Source: Gammaproteobacteria bacterium
GTDB taxonomy: Bacteria; Pseudomonadota; Gammaproteobacteria; Nevskiales; Nevskiaceae
Direction of reading: 5' to 3'
DNA: 64,000 nucleotides
NCBI GenBank assembly: GCA_026398815.1
Contig: JAPLSA010000004.1
Span: 1-64,000, forward strand
The translations under genes were made by a program, and so were the position numbers. Position 1 is the stretch's first letter, and each line of letters opens with the position of its first letter. Positions 44,678-54,240 of the stretch are shown here, in pieces. The notes under the pieces are model-generated. The model was not told the DNA's origin. It saw nothing but the letters and a program-made list of their open reading frames with translations, and did no database searches.

Positions 44678-45811
44678 TCAGGTGCGAGCGCCTTGAGACG
44701 CATTGGCATTGACTTCCTCATCGAGCCAGAGTGGCCATCCCGCTCGCGCATTTGCCTCCATCGCAAGCTTGCGCTCTGCCGGAGTGGCGAAGCGGCGATC
44801 CCAGTCCTTTAACCGCGGTTTCGCGACCCATGCGAACCACAGCGGCGGTACCAGTCCTAGCAGGAAGCAGAGAAAGAGAGAGGGCATCTGCGGCGCTTTC
44901 GGCTCTGGCGGCAAATCGTAGAACCGTCGATAGCTATCCAAGTGATGGTGAATATGGTTGGTAATCTCCACGCCGAGTGGGCGGACGATAGAACCCAGAT
45001 GATTCCAAGCGTGATGCAGCCTTACAGGCGTACCCTCAACTCGCTGCAGGCCATAGTGTTGAAAATAATTGAATGCCTCCACGAGCGCCTTCGCGATGAA
45101 TATCGCGCAGACACACACAACGGCTGCACGAAACCCAGCGAAAAGGGCACATGCGAAGGGCGGAAGCGCCAGCAGCGCAAGTTGCTGCCACAGGCGATTG
45201 CGCCAGCTCCATGGGCTACGGCCACTACGACGAAGGTTTGACGCCTCGCCGCGAATCGCGTCGGCATACGACCCGATCGTTGCCCGCCAGACGAAGGTGT
45301 AAAGGATTTCACCTCGAAGCGGCGTGTCGCAATCCCGCGGAGTGTCCAGATGAATGTGATGAGTCATCACGTGACCAATGTCCCGGTTTGGGTCGCCGTA
45401 GAATGCACTTGCAAGTTGGGACAGCCTGCGAGGAAGCCAGTGGCGCCGATGCATCAGCTCGTGGGCTACTGGCAGATTGGGGACGGCACTAAGCCAACTA
45501 AGGGAAAGCAGGCTCCCGAGTATTTGTGACAAGGATCCGGGACCCGTTAGGGGATTCTGCCCGCCGTGAACAGACCAAGCGAAGGCTGCATAGAGCGCTA
45601 CGATGAGTACGACATGCAGGTATAGCGCGAAATCGGCGACGATCGGTACAACACCGCTTCGTGGCGACTCGTCGCGCGGAAGCACCACGTCAAAAAACAA
45701 AAGGACTGGAAACGTAGCCAGGCCCAACCACACGGCGTCACCGCCCAGAAGGAAGCCGATCACACCACAAAGCGTCGTTGCCGGGGCCAAATAATAGCGT
45801 AGGGCGTCCAA
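44678..45811 (-). CDS. xylM: Xylene monooxygenase hydroxylase subunit
   Basis: 377 aa membrane diiron hydroxylase, very close to TOL-plasmid XylM (369 aa). Shared blocks include HELMHRRHWLPR, FYGDPNRDIGHV, EAFNYFQHYGLQR, NHIHHHLDSYRRFYDL and APQMPSLFLCFLLGL. It hydroxylates ring methyl groups of toluene/xylenes using the XylA-like reductase. The start is TTG 45811, preceded at good distance by GGAGG. First gene of the operon xylM-alpha-beta-pdxA2, divergent from a LysR regulator. Confidence 0.93.
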   Translation of the reverse strand: MDALRYYLAPATTLCGVIGFLLGGDAVWLGLATFPVLLFFDVVLPRDESPRSGVVPIVADFALYLHVVLIVALYAAFAWSVHGGQNPLTGPGSLSQILGSLLSLSWLSAVPNLPVAHELMHRRHWLPRRLSQLASAFYGDPNRDIGHVMTHHIHLDTPRDCDTPLRGEILYTFVWRATIGSYADAIRGEASNLRRSGRSPWSWRNRLWQQLALLALPPFACALFAGFRAAVVCVCAIFIAKALVEAFNYFQHYGLQRVEGTPVRLHHAWNHLGSIVRPLGVEITNHIHHHLDSYRRFYDLPPEPKAPQMPSLFLCFLLGLVPPLWFAWVAKPRLKDWDRRFATPAERKLAMEANARAGWPLWLDEEVNANASQGART

Positions 45812-46079
45812 AGCGTTCCTCCGAATAAACCGTAGTTCTAGTTGCTGCGATCCTCAACAGAGGCAGCGAAAGGTCTCGTCGTTCGTCGCCCCTTAGCATC
45901 TGACACGGTCGTCGCGGCGGCGAAGGCAGCCGCCTCAAGCCACCATCCACGCGCAATGTCATTGCACTGGAAGGATGACGCGGACCGCATGGAGGGTCCA
46001 TTGCTATTTCTGCGGATCATCCGATACTGATGTAGCATCGCCCCCCTCAAACTAGCGAGGACTGAGGCCCAAACTGACG
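45812..46079. promoter_or_regulatory. Divergent xylM / LysR control region
   Basis: 268 bp between leftward xylM and rightward LysR gene. An ATAC-like element near 46021 (ATACTGATGTAGCAT) resembles the dyads used by CatR/BenM regulators, but the match is loose. It must hold both promoters and the LysR sites. Confidence 0.5.
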
Positions 46080-47015
46080 ATGCGCATCAATTCGATTGAA
46101 CTGCGTCTCTTGCGCCACTTTGTTGCAGTCGCCGAGCAGAAAAGCTTTCGTGCGGCTGCGAAGAAAATGCACGTCTCTCAGCCCCCGCTAACCCGACACA
46201 TACAGCAGCTCGAAGACGCCCTGGGCACCCCCCTACTCATCCGTAATGTCCGCGGCGTGGCACTCACCGATGCTGGCGCCATTTATTACGACGAGGCAAA
46301 GAATATTTTGGCGCTCAACGAGCAGGCCGCTGAACGAGCACACTTGGCGGGGCAAGGACAAGTAGGGCGTATCGATATCGGCGTGTTCGGGTCCGCCATG
46401 TTCGACACCATTCCGAGAATCGTTCAACAGTTCCGCGCGCGGCATCCCCGCGTCGAGGTTGCGATGCACGATATGGATCGCGACAGTCAGACCAAGGCAC
46501 TGCGCGACCGTCGGATTTCGGTGGCTTTCAATCGACTTTTCGCTGATGAGGAAGATCTCCAGCAGGAAATCGTTCAGACCGAGCGATTGCATTTCGCAAT
46601 GCCGTCTCGCCATCCTTTGATTGATGGCGTGGAGCTGGGTTTGAAGGATGTAGTGGATCAAACGCTGATCCTTTATCCGCACATCTCGCGGCCAAGTTTC
46701 GTGGATTACGTACTCCGGCTTTTTCACCAGCGCGGCCTTCAGCCTGGAACAATCCACGAAGTTGATAGTCTGGTGACCGCTCTTTCTGTGGTCGCCAGTG
46801 GATTTGGCATCACGTTCGCGACCGATTCAGCACGCTATCTCAAATTGCCTGGGATTCAATACATTCCTATTCGTAAAGTAGATGGTGCCGTGCTGGACTT
46901 GACCGCGGTATACCGTTCAGGCGACTCCTCGACGCTGCTCGCAGCGTTTCTCGACGTCGTGCGAGGGTTCTCCGTACGGTCAAAGGGCACAGTCCGAAAA
47001 GGCCGTCGGTCGTAG
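46080..47015 (+). CDS. LysR-family regulator, CatM/BenM-like
   Basis: 311 aa. N-terminal winged helix IELRLLRHFVAVAEQKSFRAAAKKMHVSQPPLTRHIQQLEDALGTPLLIR. The C-terminal effector domain begins VGRIDIGVFGSAMFDTIPRIV and resembles the CatM/BenM/CbnR branch that responds to muconate or benzoate. Placed back-to-back with xylM, so it likely activates the xylM-dioxygenase-pdxA2 operon in response to the substrate or an intermediate. Confidence 0.93.
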   Translation: MRINSIELRLLRHFVAVAEQKSFRAAAKKMHVSQPPLTRHIQQLEDALGTPLLIRNVRGVALTDAGAIYYDEAKNILALNEQAAERAHLAGQGQVGRIDIGVFGSAMFDTIPRIVQQFRARHPRVEVAMHDMDRDSQTKALRDRRISVAFNRLFADEEDLQQEIVQTERLHFAMPSRHPLIDGVELGLKDVVDQTLILYPHISRPSFVDYVLRLFHQRGLQPGTIHEVDSLVTALSVVASGFGITFATDSARYLKLPGIQYIPIRKVDGAVLDLTAVYRSGDSSTLLAAFLDVVRGFSVRSKGTVRKGRRS

Positions 47016-47450
47016 GCTTGCCAGTTTCGGTATGGCCGCTTCTATCTATAAGGGCTGGCCGGCCTCCGGATCATTGGCTCTTAGAATCACGAGGTCTCGG
47101 ACTCTCGACGACGGTTTTCTTCTGGTCCAATTCGCAGTGGGCACGTGTGCACGACGCACAGGCGGATGTGAACAGCGATACCTTCGCATCGGGAATCGTC
47201 TTGCGATGGAGATCAACGATTCAGTCTGCCGAGTATCGACGCCGTACGCGAAGAAGGCCGCCTCTCCAAGAGGCGGAAAAAGCGCGACATGCGTGTTCGA
47301 CGCACCGTGGGGGTAGTTTGAAGCGCCACCCTCGGCCGCGTTTGGTGACGACGTGGCGCACCAAAAATCCAGTGCAGCCACCACTACAAAAATCGACTAC
47401 GGCAGTCTCATCGTCCCTCTTTTAGCGATGCGCCTAGTTGCGCGAGCCGT
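47016..47450. other. 435-bp gap without a recognisable gene
   Basis: Downstream of the LysR gene. No frame shows family features. It probably represents decayed DNA at a cargo boundary. Confidence 0.45.
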
Positions 47451-47723
47451 CTATACATCGGTGAAAATCATTCGCTGCAAGATGAGGGTTCCGCACACCA
47501 CGGCAAGCCAAAGTTGCGCAATAACTCGCATGGCAGTGGGGGCTCGGCGAACTTCCATGAAATCCAGGACGACAAAGCGGACCTTCACGAAAGTCACGAG
47601 CAGGATCGCGATGGCGGCGAATCGATGGCCGATCAAACCGAGGTCGTGGCCAAGCCACCAGGACATCAGTGTGGCGCCCACCAGGATCAGCCAGGTCAAC
47701 GTGAGACGGCGCGTCGTGACCAT
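47451..47723 (-). CDS. COX4_pro-type small membrane protein (cytochrome oxidase subunit IV / NorF-like)
   Basis: 90 aa with three hydrophobic helices. LTLTWLILVGATLMSWWLGHD and AAIAILLVTFVKVRFVVLDFMEVRRAP match the prokaryotic cytochrome c oxidase subunit IV family, also seen in nitric-oxide reductase clusters. Neither cluster is present, so this is an orphan passenger, perhaps with no function here. Start is GTG/ATG near 47723. From 47724 to 47989 I see nothing else. Confidence 0.7.
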   Translation of the reverse strand: MVTTRRLTLTWLILVGATLMSWWLGHDLGLIGHRFAAIAILLVTFVKVRFVVLDFMEVRRAPTAMRVIAQLWLAVVCGTLILQRMIFTDV

Positions 47724-47989
47724 GACCGGCTTTCAGTGAACCAGGTATCTGTGCATTCCGCCGGAGCAATGACCCGCGGAATTGGTACGGGAATCCCCAA
47801 ATCGCTGCTCGCAATCACCAACAACATGCAGGGCGTCCAACTAGCTGACACTCTCGGTGCAGCGTCGTTGGCGCTTGTGCGCATCATCCCTGGATATTGA
47901 TGTTCAACTAGGCGGCTATCCGTACTTGGCACATACCAGCCATATATCAACTCGAAGATGTAGCAGCGTCCTTAGCAGTTACTCCTGGA

Positions 47990-50935
47990 TTATTTTCGTG
48001 GGGGATAGCTTCTGTTGTGATTCAGCAAAACCCAAGTAATTGTCGCTTGAGATCTTGATCTCGTCGCCTTGGATTTCTTCTGTCTACGATTTAGCTTCTC
48101 CCGATCGTCGGCAATTCGCACGAACCAAGTGCCTTTTGCTCCCTTCAGTTCGGAAACATTGGTGATACGGCAGATTGCTGTCTTGATCGTCGTCCGATCT
48201 GCGGCTTTCTCTTGGTGCCAAGCATCAATCGGACACTCTGGCAGCAACTCGCGAAGCTGAGCAACCCATTGCCTGGCGTCATCGGGACGCATCGCTGCCC
48301 AATCCGAATCTCCGGTGCGCGCCTTCAGCCAGTCAGCGATCAACTGGTGGAGGATGTTGGGATGCATCCGATACGCATCCTGAAGCTTCGCAAGAAGACG
48401 AGCGGCCGAGTCCCGTTCGGACTGAAGCCGCGGATGTCCGCGACTGATCGCTGGATTCGCGGCGATCAGGTCGTTCAAGGACCGCAACAGCGGCGGCGAT
48501 GTTGCATGGGTGCTTGACGACGGAAGGACCGCGTCAGTGAGGTTGGGCGGCGAAGCCAGAATCGCGATGTTTCCTGGCCGCAAATTGGCGATTCGCAGAA
48601 GTAGTTCCGGTGCGTTATTGGTTTCGATTCGCGTCGTCGGTGCATACCCGAGTAGTGCAAGCAGCTGGGCGGTCTCCTGCCGCATCGGGTGCAGGTAGCG
48701 AGCCGGCTTTCGCGCCTTCGGATCAAAGCATCCGCCCCAGCAGGCGATGTAAAGCAGCAGATCGAAGCCGTGGCAGTAATGCTCGTAAGTCGTCAGTTCC
48801 GATCCATGGCCCAGCATCATCGACAGGGCATTCCCCCGCGCTGCCCTACGATGCAGTTCTCCCGAAATCGCTGCGTCGACGCGCTCGGCTTGTCGGACTG
48901 CCGCTTCCATCCATGGTTCGCGGCTCGGGTGAAATCGTAACCGTAGTTCATTGCCCAACACCCCGATCAGATGCAGCGTGGCTGCGCTGTGGCGCAGGTT
49001 GTGTGCGTGCAGGTTGGCATCGCCCGTCACCCGCTTCAGCAGCAACTTGGCGTGCCCGATCACGGCTGCCGATTCGAAGTCAGTCCGTGTTGGTGGCTGG
49101 TCGAAAAACAGCGCAGCCTCTGGTGCCTTGTCGCGACCGAGTTCCTGAATAGCGTTGAGGACCTCGGCATCCAGCGCGTCTATGGGCAGGACCCGCCGAG
49201 CGTTACCGGTCTTCAGCCCTCGATGGACGTTGCGGCGGATCGTGATCCGCCGCTCATCGATATCCGAGACGGCGAGCCCCAGCATTTCGGATCGACGCAT
49301 GCCGGTTCTGAACGCCAGGCCCCAGTAGGCGATCAACCGATGGCGGGCGACATCGTCCGGCAGCACGATCGACCGGTCCGCGATCATTCGCAGCCCCTGC
49401 AGATACTCCGACCCGATGATGATCCGGCTGCTGATGCGGTAATCAGCGCTACTGAATCCCGGTAACTCAACTTTCGGAAGCGAGGGCAGGTGGTGCGTGC
49501 GGACGTATCGATCGAATGACAGCAGTGCGGCCATGATCCGCCCGGTCTGCTCGGCCGATCGCCGGCTCTGGATCACTTCGACATAAGCGTCTTCCAGCGC
49601 ATCCGCATCGACCAGTGACAGGCTCGGCGGCAACTGGACCAGCAGCCGATTGACGATCAGTCCACGGTAGTGGCGCACGGATCCGTCGGCGAGCATTCGC
49701 CCTTTGTTGCTCCTCTGGAACGCGAGGTACTGCAGCCACGAGACGATGAGGAACGCACTTTCCGATTCCGTGCCCTCGCTGCGCAGTCGATCGACGATCG
49801 CGCCGAGCCCGGCTCCCCAGGTCCCGCGCGGCCCATCCATCACCCGTCTCAGTTCGACGATCAGGCCGCGCTCGTCCAGTTCCCCAGCAGTCAGCTGTTC
49901 CTGAAGATCCTGGTCCCCACCCGGATCGATGCCGGATAGGCCGGCGTCCTGCGTGTAGTCGCTTACTGTTTCCGGTGCCGGCGATTCGGTCGCTGCCAAC
50001 GGCCGGCATCCGATGAGTCGCGCCCAGGTGCCGGGCTCGAGTGAGGAACTGGCGACGTCGCCGCGGGCATAACTGGCCAGCAGCGGCATCGTCACCAGCT
50101 GCAGACGCTGGACCGCGCTGGTGCAGAGCTGGTCGAGCGACGCCATCCAGGCCGGATCCTGCTCGAGGATCATCGTCTGCTGAAAGGCCATGAACGACGA
50201 TCGGGCGAGGCTCCGGTAAAAGGCGTTGCGACGGCCTGCCTTGGCGTTCGGCGCCGGACGTGGCAGTGCGGCGGCGTGATCCTTTGCGATCAGCCAGGCT
50301 GCCAAGGTCGCCGGATCAAGCAGCACGCGGCGCAACTGTGCACGGCCTCCGGCACTCAGTGTGATGTCCAGCCATGCCCAATGCCGGGCAATCGCAGGCT
50401 TCGCCCCCGCCGAGAGTGCATGGGCCATCTCGCCCAGCAAGGCCGTCGCCCCCTGTCCAAGGCGCACAACCAGCAGGGCCAGCAGCCGCCCCAGCGATTC
50501 CCGTGCGAAGTTCGCGTCAGGTTCAGGAGGAGCAGATCGGAGGCTGGATCCCGGCCTGAAGTCCAGGATGTGGCGCTCAAGGGCAAGATCGAAGGCTTCA
50601 AGCGCGACGAGATCCGCCCCGACGGTCCGTGCGATCGTCGAACGGTTCTCCGCTGGATTCAGGAAAAGCCGCTTCGGAGTCGCCGGATCGACCTCCCGCA
50701 TGCGGGTCTGCAGTTGGGTCAGCGCTGCAATGCGCAGGGCGTGGTCGATCTTGGGGTTGGCGAGCGCCGCGATCGCAGCGCGCATGACCCGGTCGCCGCC
50801 GGCATTCGCCGGATCGGTCAGCACCTCCGGCGTGCGTTCCGTGATCCGGGTCAGCGTCTGCAGCATCAGCCGATGCGCCTGCCGGACGATCTCCGGCGCA
50901 TCGGCAGGCGGCGAATCCCAGAGGCCGTGAATCAT
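47990..50935 (-). CDS. Giant tyrosine-recombinase-like protein of a recombinase trio (981 aa)
   Basis: 981 aa. A C-terminal-half catalytic domain carries Arg in AFRTGMRRSEMLGL, Lys near RGLKTGNARRVLPI, HxxR in HAHNLRHSAATLHL, the second His in LGHGSELTTYEHY and the Tyr in the same block. The roughly 550 residues before it are not recognisable, and about 200 more follow the catalytic domain. Typical integrases are 300-450 aa. The start overlaps the upstream gene by 4 bp (ATGA). With 50932 and 53577 it forms a three-gene unit at the island end, probably a self-contained mobility module; partner proteins may act as one complex. Confidence 0.78.
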   Translation of the reverse strand: MIHGLWDSPPADAPEIVRQAHRLMLQTLTRITERTPEVLTDPANAGGDRVMRAAIAALANPKIDHALRIAALTQLQTRMREVDPATPKRLFLNPAENRSTIARTVGADLVALEAFDLALERHILDFRPGSSLRSAPPEPDANFARESLGRLLALLVVRLGQGATALLGEMAHALSAGAKPAIARHWAWLDITLSAGGRAQLRRVLLDPATLAAWLIAKDHAAALPRPAPNAKAGRRNAFYRSLARSSFMAFQQTMILEQDPAWMASLDQLCTSAVQRLQLVTMPLLASYARGDVASSSLEPGTWARLIGCRPLAATESPAPETVSDYTQDAGLSGIDPGGDQDLQEQLTAGELDERGLIVELRRVMDGPRGTWGAGLGAIVDRLRSEGTESESAFLIVSWLQYLAFQRSNKGRMLADGSVRHYRGLIVNRLLVQLPPSLSLVDADALEDAYVEVIQSRRSAEQTGRIMAALLSFDRYVRTHHLPSLPKVELPGFSSADYRISSRIIIGSEYLQGLRMIADRSIVLPDDVARHRLIAYWGLAFRTGMRRSEMLGLAVSDIDERRITIRRNVHRGLKTGNARRVLPIDALDAEVLNAIQELGRDKAPEAALFFDQPPTRTDFESAAVIGHAKLLLKRVTGDANLHAHNLRHSAATLHLIGVLGNELRLRFHPSREPWMEAAVRQAERVDAAISGELHRRAARGNALSMMLGHGSELTTYEHYCHGFDLLLYIACWGGCFDPKARKPARYLHPMRQETAQLLALLGYAPTTRIETNNAPELLLRIANLRPGNIAILASPPNLTDAVLPSSSTHATSPPLLRSLNDLIAANPAISRGHPRLQSERDSAARLLAKLQDAYRMHPNILHQLIADWLKARTGDSDWAAMRPDDARQWVAQLRELLPECPIDAWHQEKAADRTTIKTAICRITNVSELKGAKGTWFVRIADDREKLNRRQKKSKATRSRSQATITWVLLNHNRSYPPRK

Positions 50936-53577
50936 CTGAGCCCTTGGTCAATCCACAGCGGCATGAACCCGACGGACTTGAGCATCCGGGTGACCGCGCC
51001 CCGCGCAACCCCGTGCTGCCGCATCATCGGGTAGGTCGACAGCGGATCATGCGGTGACACCCCATCGAACCAATGCCCCATGAAGACGTCGACGTCCTCA
51101 GCGGTCAGCTTCGGGTCGCGCGCCAGTTCGGTCCTGACGAATCGTCGCAGCGCGTAAAGCTCCAGATCGAAGAATTCGCTGCACAGCGTGACAAAGTGCT
51201 GGGGCCGGAATGCTTCAAACCTATTGTTTTCAATATCGAAATGCCGGAACGGCACGTTCTGCATCGGATGTTGCCGGTCACATTCATTCAGATACTGCGA
51301 GTAGCGAAGCAGGTGTTCGGACAGCGCGTCGGGGAGGACGTTGATGCGCTGGTGGTATTCGGTCCGCGCCTTGTCCAGGAAGGTCACGACCGGCAGCCGT
51401 CCGGTGCCGCTTGCGAATTCATGGATGTGTGGCTTAACCACCGGCCGCATGCCCAGCCCCAGCACGCACCCGAGCCAGGTGTAGGCGGTGTAGTGGTCGT
51501 GACGCTGCGGGCGATCGAGCCTGAACATCCGATCCCGCAGCGTGGCAATCAGCGTCCGTACCGCATCGACGGTCGGAACCCGTCGCGCGCCATTAGCGCC
51601 AGCCTTGCCGGGTCCGTCTTTTTCCGTCGGGTTTCGGCGATTGGCTTTCTGGGTCAAGCCGTCCGCCCGCCATGCGCGCTGGTACGCGGCCTGAAGAACA
51701 TCGGTGGTGTAGTACGCGTAGTGCGCGACGCTCTCCGAATGGGAATGAGCGCGGCCGCTGATCAATCTCGCGATCCCGATATCCCCGTTGTTCGTCGACA
51801 GCAGCCGATGAAAGAGGAAGTTCGCGCATGAGGACATGACCTGATCCGCAGCCCCGAGCTGCTGCTCGGTCCAGCGAATGATCGATGTCTCTCTGGATTG
51901 TGTCAGGCGCCCGACTGGCTGCTTCCCTGCCTCGATGTCGAAGTGCTGCAACAGGGCTGCGAATTCGGTCTGATCATCGAGCACGACCGTGTCGGATCGG
52001 CATCGCTCGCTGCGAGCCGGTGGCATGTCGATCCACGCCGTCGCCGGTGCAGGCACCAGCCATTGCCGCGTTGCGACCACGTAGCGGATCCGCTCATCCG
52101 TCTCATCAAGATCCGGCATCTCGGCGGCGACAAAGAGCCGGCATCCTTCCCTGAACGGGCGGCCCGTGGCGATCGCCGCGTGCAGGCATGTCAGTGCTCG
52201 GGCGTCCTCGCTGTCTGAGGGGACGCGCATCATCGCAACCAGAAGCTGGTGAACGGCTCGCTGTTCGAGTCGGGCCGGGGTCAGTCGATGCGCGTAGTGA
52301 AACCGTCGACGCTGATCTTGCGCCCATCGCGTGGTGTTGCCCGCTGCCACGCCATGACGTCGACGCGCATGCGATTCGTCGAGCGTCGATTCAGCGAGGT
52401 TGACGAACTCGATGCTGCCGTCGGCAATCGACTCGCCCACAGGTAGCCACTCCTGCCCGTCGAGTTCTTCCTCGGCGAGCGCGAGGGCTTCCTTTTCAGA
52501 GAGCTCTCCAGGACGTCGTCTTCTTGCGGGCGTCTCCTCATCATTGAAGTGAGTGGCCAGCAACTCGAGCCGCTCATCGATCAACTCTTTGGCGCGCCCC
52601 TTGGCATCAATTGGCCTCGGAGAAAATGACTCGACCACGAGGTTGGCATCCGTGGATTCTTCGATGGCAATAGCCGGGCTTTCTGAAACCCGGACGTAAC
52701 CGTCAGCAAAGGTCCTGCGCGCCTCCCCCCGACGCACGTCGGCTGATGCAGCGGCCGCGGTGCGGGTGTTCCAATCGCCCGGACGTCGCCATCCCGGGAC
52801 AACGTCCTCAAGCAACAGACAGAGCGCGCTGACGTGTTTGTGGTTGTCCTCGCGGACATCTTTTTTCATCAGGCGCTGCAGGCGCAGGTGATATCGCCGG
52901 CCATCAGAAGCGCCTGCCAACGCATCGAAGAGCGGCCGGAACTCCGGCAGCGTCATCCGGCGGATGACCCGTGACGCCGCGGCGATGCGCCCCCCGAGAT
53001 ATTTCTGGGAATATGGCTGTCTTGATGGAACGGTGTCCGATTTCCACCAGTCGTCACAGAACTGCCGGTAGCGTGCTGTCGTCGCGGTCGACTGCGCGGC
53101 AATGACATGCATCGTGAAAACGTCCATCAGCCGCTCGTATGCTGCGGCATCCTCGTTCCCGCCCAGTTCGTCCGGCGGGATGCAATAGAACATGAGTGGC
53201 CAGAGGTGGCTGGCCGACAGGCAGTAGCCGGCAAGCGGATGCCGTTCCGATAATGACAGCCTCGCCATGGGCAGCATCCGAGGATCACTGACGGCCCAGC
53301 TCTGCTCATCGATCCACTCGATCAGCGACGCGATCTCTGCGACAAGCTGGCCGGGATCAAGTCGCGATCCCGGCACGATTCGCAGGCAGTATTCAAGTTC
53401 GTCGCCGGCGCGCTCGAGGCAGCCGCGAACGCGACGGAGACCGTCCTGCAGGTAGCGAAGGTCGGGCAACAAGCTGAGCTGGGCAGCGAGAACCCACGGG
53501 TCGAAGGACGAGCGCCTTGACCGCCGATAGTCGTCGACCAGCTGGTCGAGCGGCATCGCCGTCAAGGCCCTTGGCAT
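50932..53577 (-). CDS. Second giant recombinase-like protein (881 aa)
   Basis: 881 aa. Near the C-terminus GCVLGLGMRPVVKPHI (Arg), LDKARTEYHQRINVL (Lys-like), LYALRRFVRTEL (Arg, with the usual His of HxxR replaced) and VFMGHWFDGVSPHDPLSTY (His...Tyr) follow the order of a degenerate tyrosine recombinase. The large N-terminal region is unrecognised. Probably a non-canonical or regulatory partner of the 981-aa protein. Coupled on both sides: 1-bp overlap upstream, 4-bp overlap downstream. Confidence 0.62.
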   Translation of the reverse strand: MPRALTAMPLDQLVDDYRRSRRSSFDPWVLAAQLSLLPDLRYLQDGLRRVRGCLERAGDELEYCLRIVPGSRLDPGQLVAEIASLIEWIDEQSWAVSDPRMLPMARLSLSERHPLAGYCLSASHLWPLMFYCIPPDELGGNEDAAAYERLMDVFTMHVIAAQSTATTARYRQFCDDWWKSDTVPSRQPYSQKYLGGRIAAASRVIRRMTLPEFRPLFDALAGASDGRRYHLRLQRLMKKDVREDNHKHVSALCLLLEDVVPGWRRPGDWNTRTAAAASADVRRGEARRTFADGYVRVSESPAIAIEESTDANLVVESFSPRPIDAKGRAKELIDERLELLATHFNDEETPARRRRPGELSEKEALALAEEELDGQEWLPVGESIADGSIEFVNLAESTLDESHARRRHGVAAGNTTRWAQDQRRRFHYAHRLTPARLEQRAVHQLLVAMMRVPSDSEDARALTCLHAAIATGRPFREGCRLFVAAEMPDLDETDERIRYVVATRQWLVPAPATAWIDMPPARSERCRSDTVVLDDQTEFAALLQHFDIEAGKQPVGRLTQSRETSIIRWTEQQLGAADQVMSSCANFLFHRLLSTNNGDIGIARLISGRAHSHSESVAHYAYYTTDVLQAAYQRAWRADGLTQKANRRNPTEKDGPGKAGANGARRVPTVDAVRTLIATLRDRMFRLDRPQRHDHYTAYTWLGCVLGLGMRPVVKPHIHEFASGTGRLPVVTFLDKARTEYHQRINVLPDALSEHLLRYSQYLNECDRQHPMQNVPFRHFDIENNRFEAFRPQHFVTLCSEFFDLELYALRRFVRTELARDPKLTAEDVDVFMGHWFDGVSPHDPLSTYPMMRQHGVARGAVTRMLKSVGFMPLWIDQGLR

Positions 53578-54107
53578 CAGTCCTCCCGAACCAATGGTGT
53601 CCCACCCCGGCGGCTTCGTCGTGTGGTCAGACCTTCGATACCCGCGGCGCGGAGTTCCCGCTTCCCGTCGCGCTGCTGTCGATACGTAACGCGGCCGAAC
53701 AGCAGCGGCACGACGAGTTCCTCGACCTTCTGAAACAGTTCCAGCCAGGGGGTATCGGCATCGACGACAACGACGCGGACTTTCCTGTCGCGGTACCGGC
53801 TACCGGGCCGCCTTGACAGTTCGACGAGCCAGTCTAGGACCGCGACATTGCCGATACACTCGTATCGGCCGCCGCTTGTGCACCGAACGATGATCGGGCG
53901 CAGCACTTCGATCACGCCGAGTGCGTCGCTGCCGGGATCGATATCCGGTCTTCGCGTGAGCGTCGGCGCTGCCGGAACGCCAGGCGGGCGATCGATGAGG
54001 GTCAATGCGACCGTTCGGGTCATGCTCGCGGGACTGCATCGCGCCGCAGCCTGTTTCTTTCTGGGAACCGAGGGCAGGGATGTCGTCATTGGGCAGATTG
54101 TGCACAA
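53577..54107 (-). CDS. Small ParB-like protein of the recombinase trio
   Basis: 176 aa. The segment GVIEVLRPIIVRCTSGGRYECIGNVAVLDWLVEL resembles the VRPI.V...YE.I.G..R..A core of ParB/Srx N-terminal domains, but is short. The remainder (VRVVVVDADTPWLELFQKVEELVVPLLFG) is not recognised. First gene of the trio, its stop sharing one base with the next start. It may guide the recombinases to their site; that is inference. Confidence 0.5.
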   Translation of the reverse strand: MCTICPMTTSLPSVPRKKQAAARCSPASMTRTVALTLIDRPPGVPAAPTLTRRPDIDPGSDALGVIEVLRPIIVRCTSGGRYECIGNVAVLDWLVELSRRPGSRYRDRKVRVVVVDADTPWLELFQKVEELVVPLLFGRVTYRQQRDGKRELRAAGIEGLTTRRSRRGGTPLVRED

Positions 54108-54240
54108 ACGACAACGAGTTTCCTAGATCGTCATTATCCGTAGTGCGCGATGTAAAATATTTAGAAAAATTGCGCGTAAAACCTTGATTTATATTGATTA
54201 GCATAGGTTTTCATCGAATGCCGATGGATACCGTTATGCT

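Noticed and set aside
47990-54107. The gene trio as a gamma-mobile-trio or RIT element
   Set aside because: Sizes (176, 881 and 981 aa) do not fit those trios as I know them; left as an open question rather than a named family.
53848-54126. Plus-strand frame of 92 codons upstream of the island border
   Set aside because: Antisense to the ParB-like gene, without motifs or ribosome binding site.
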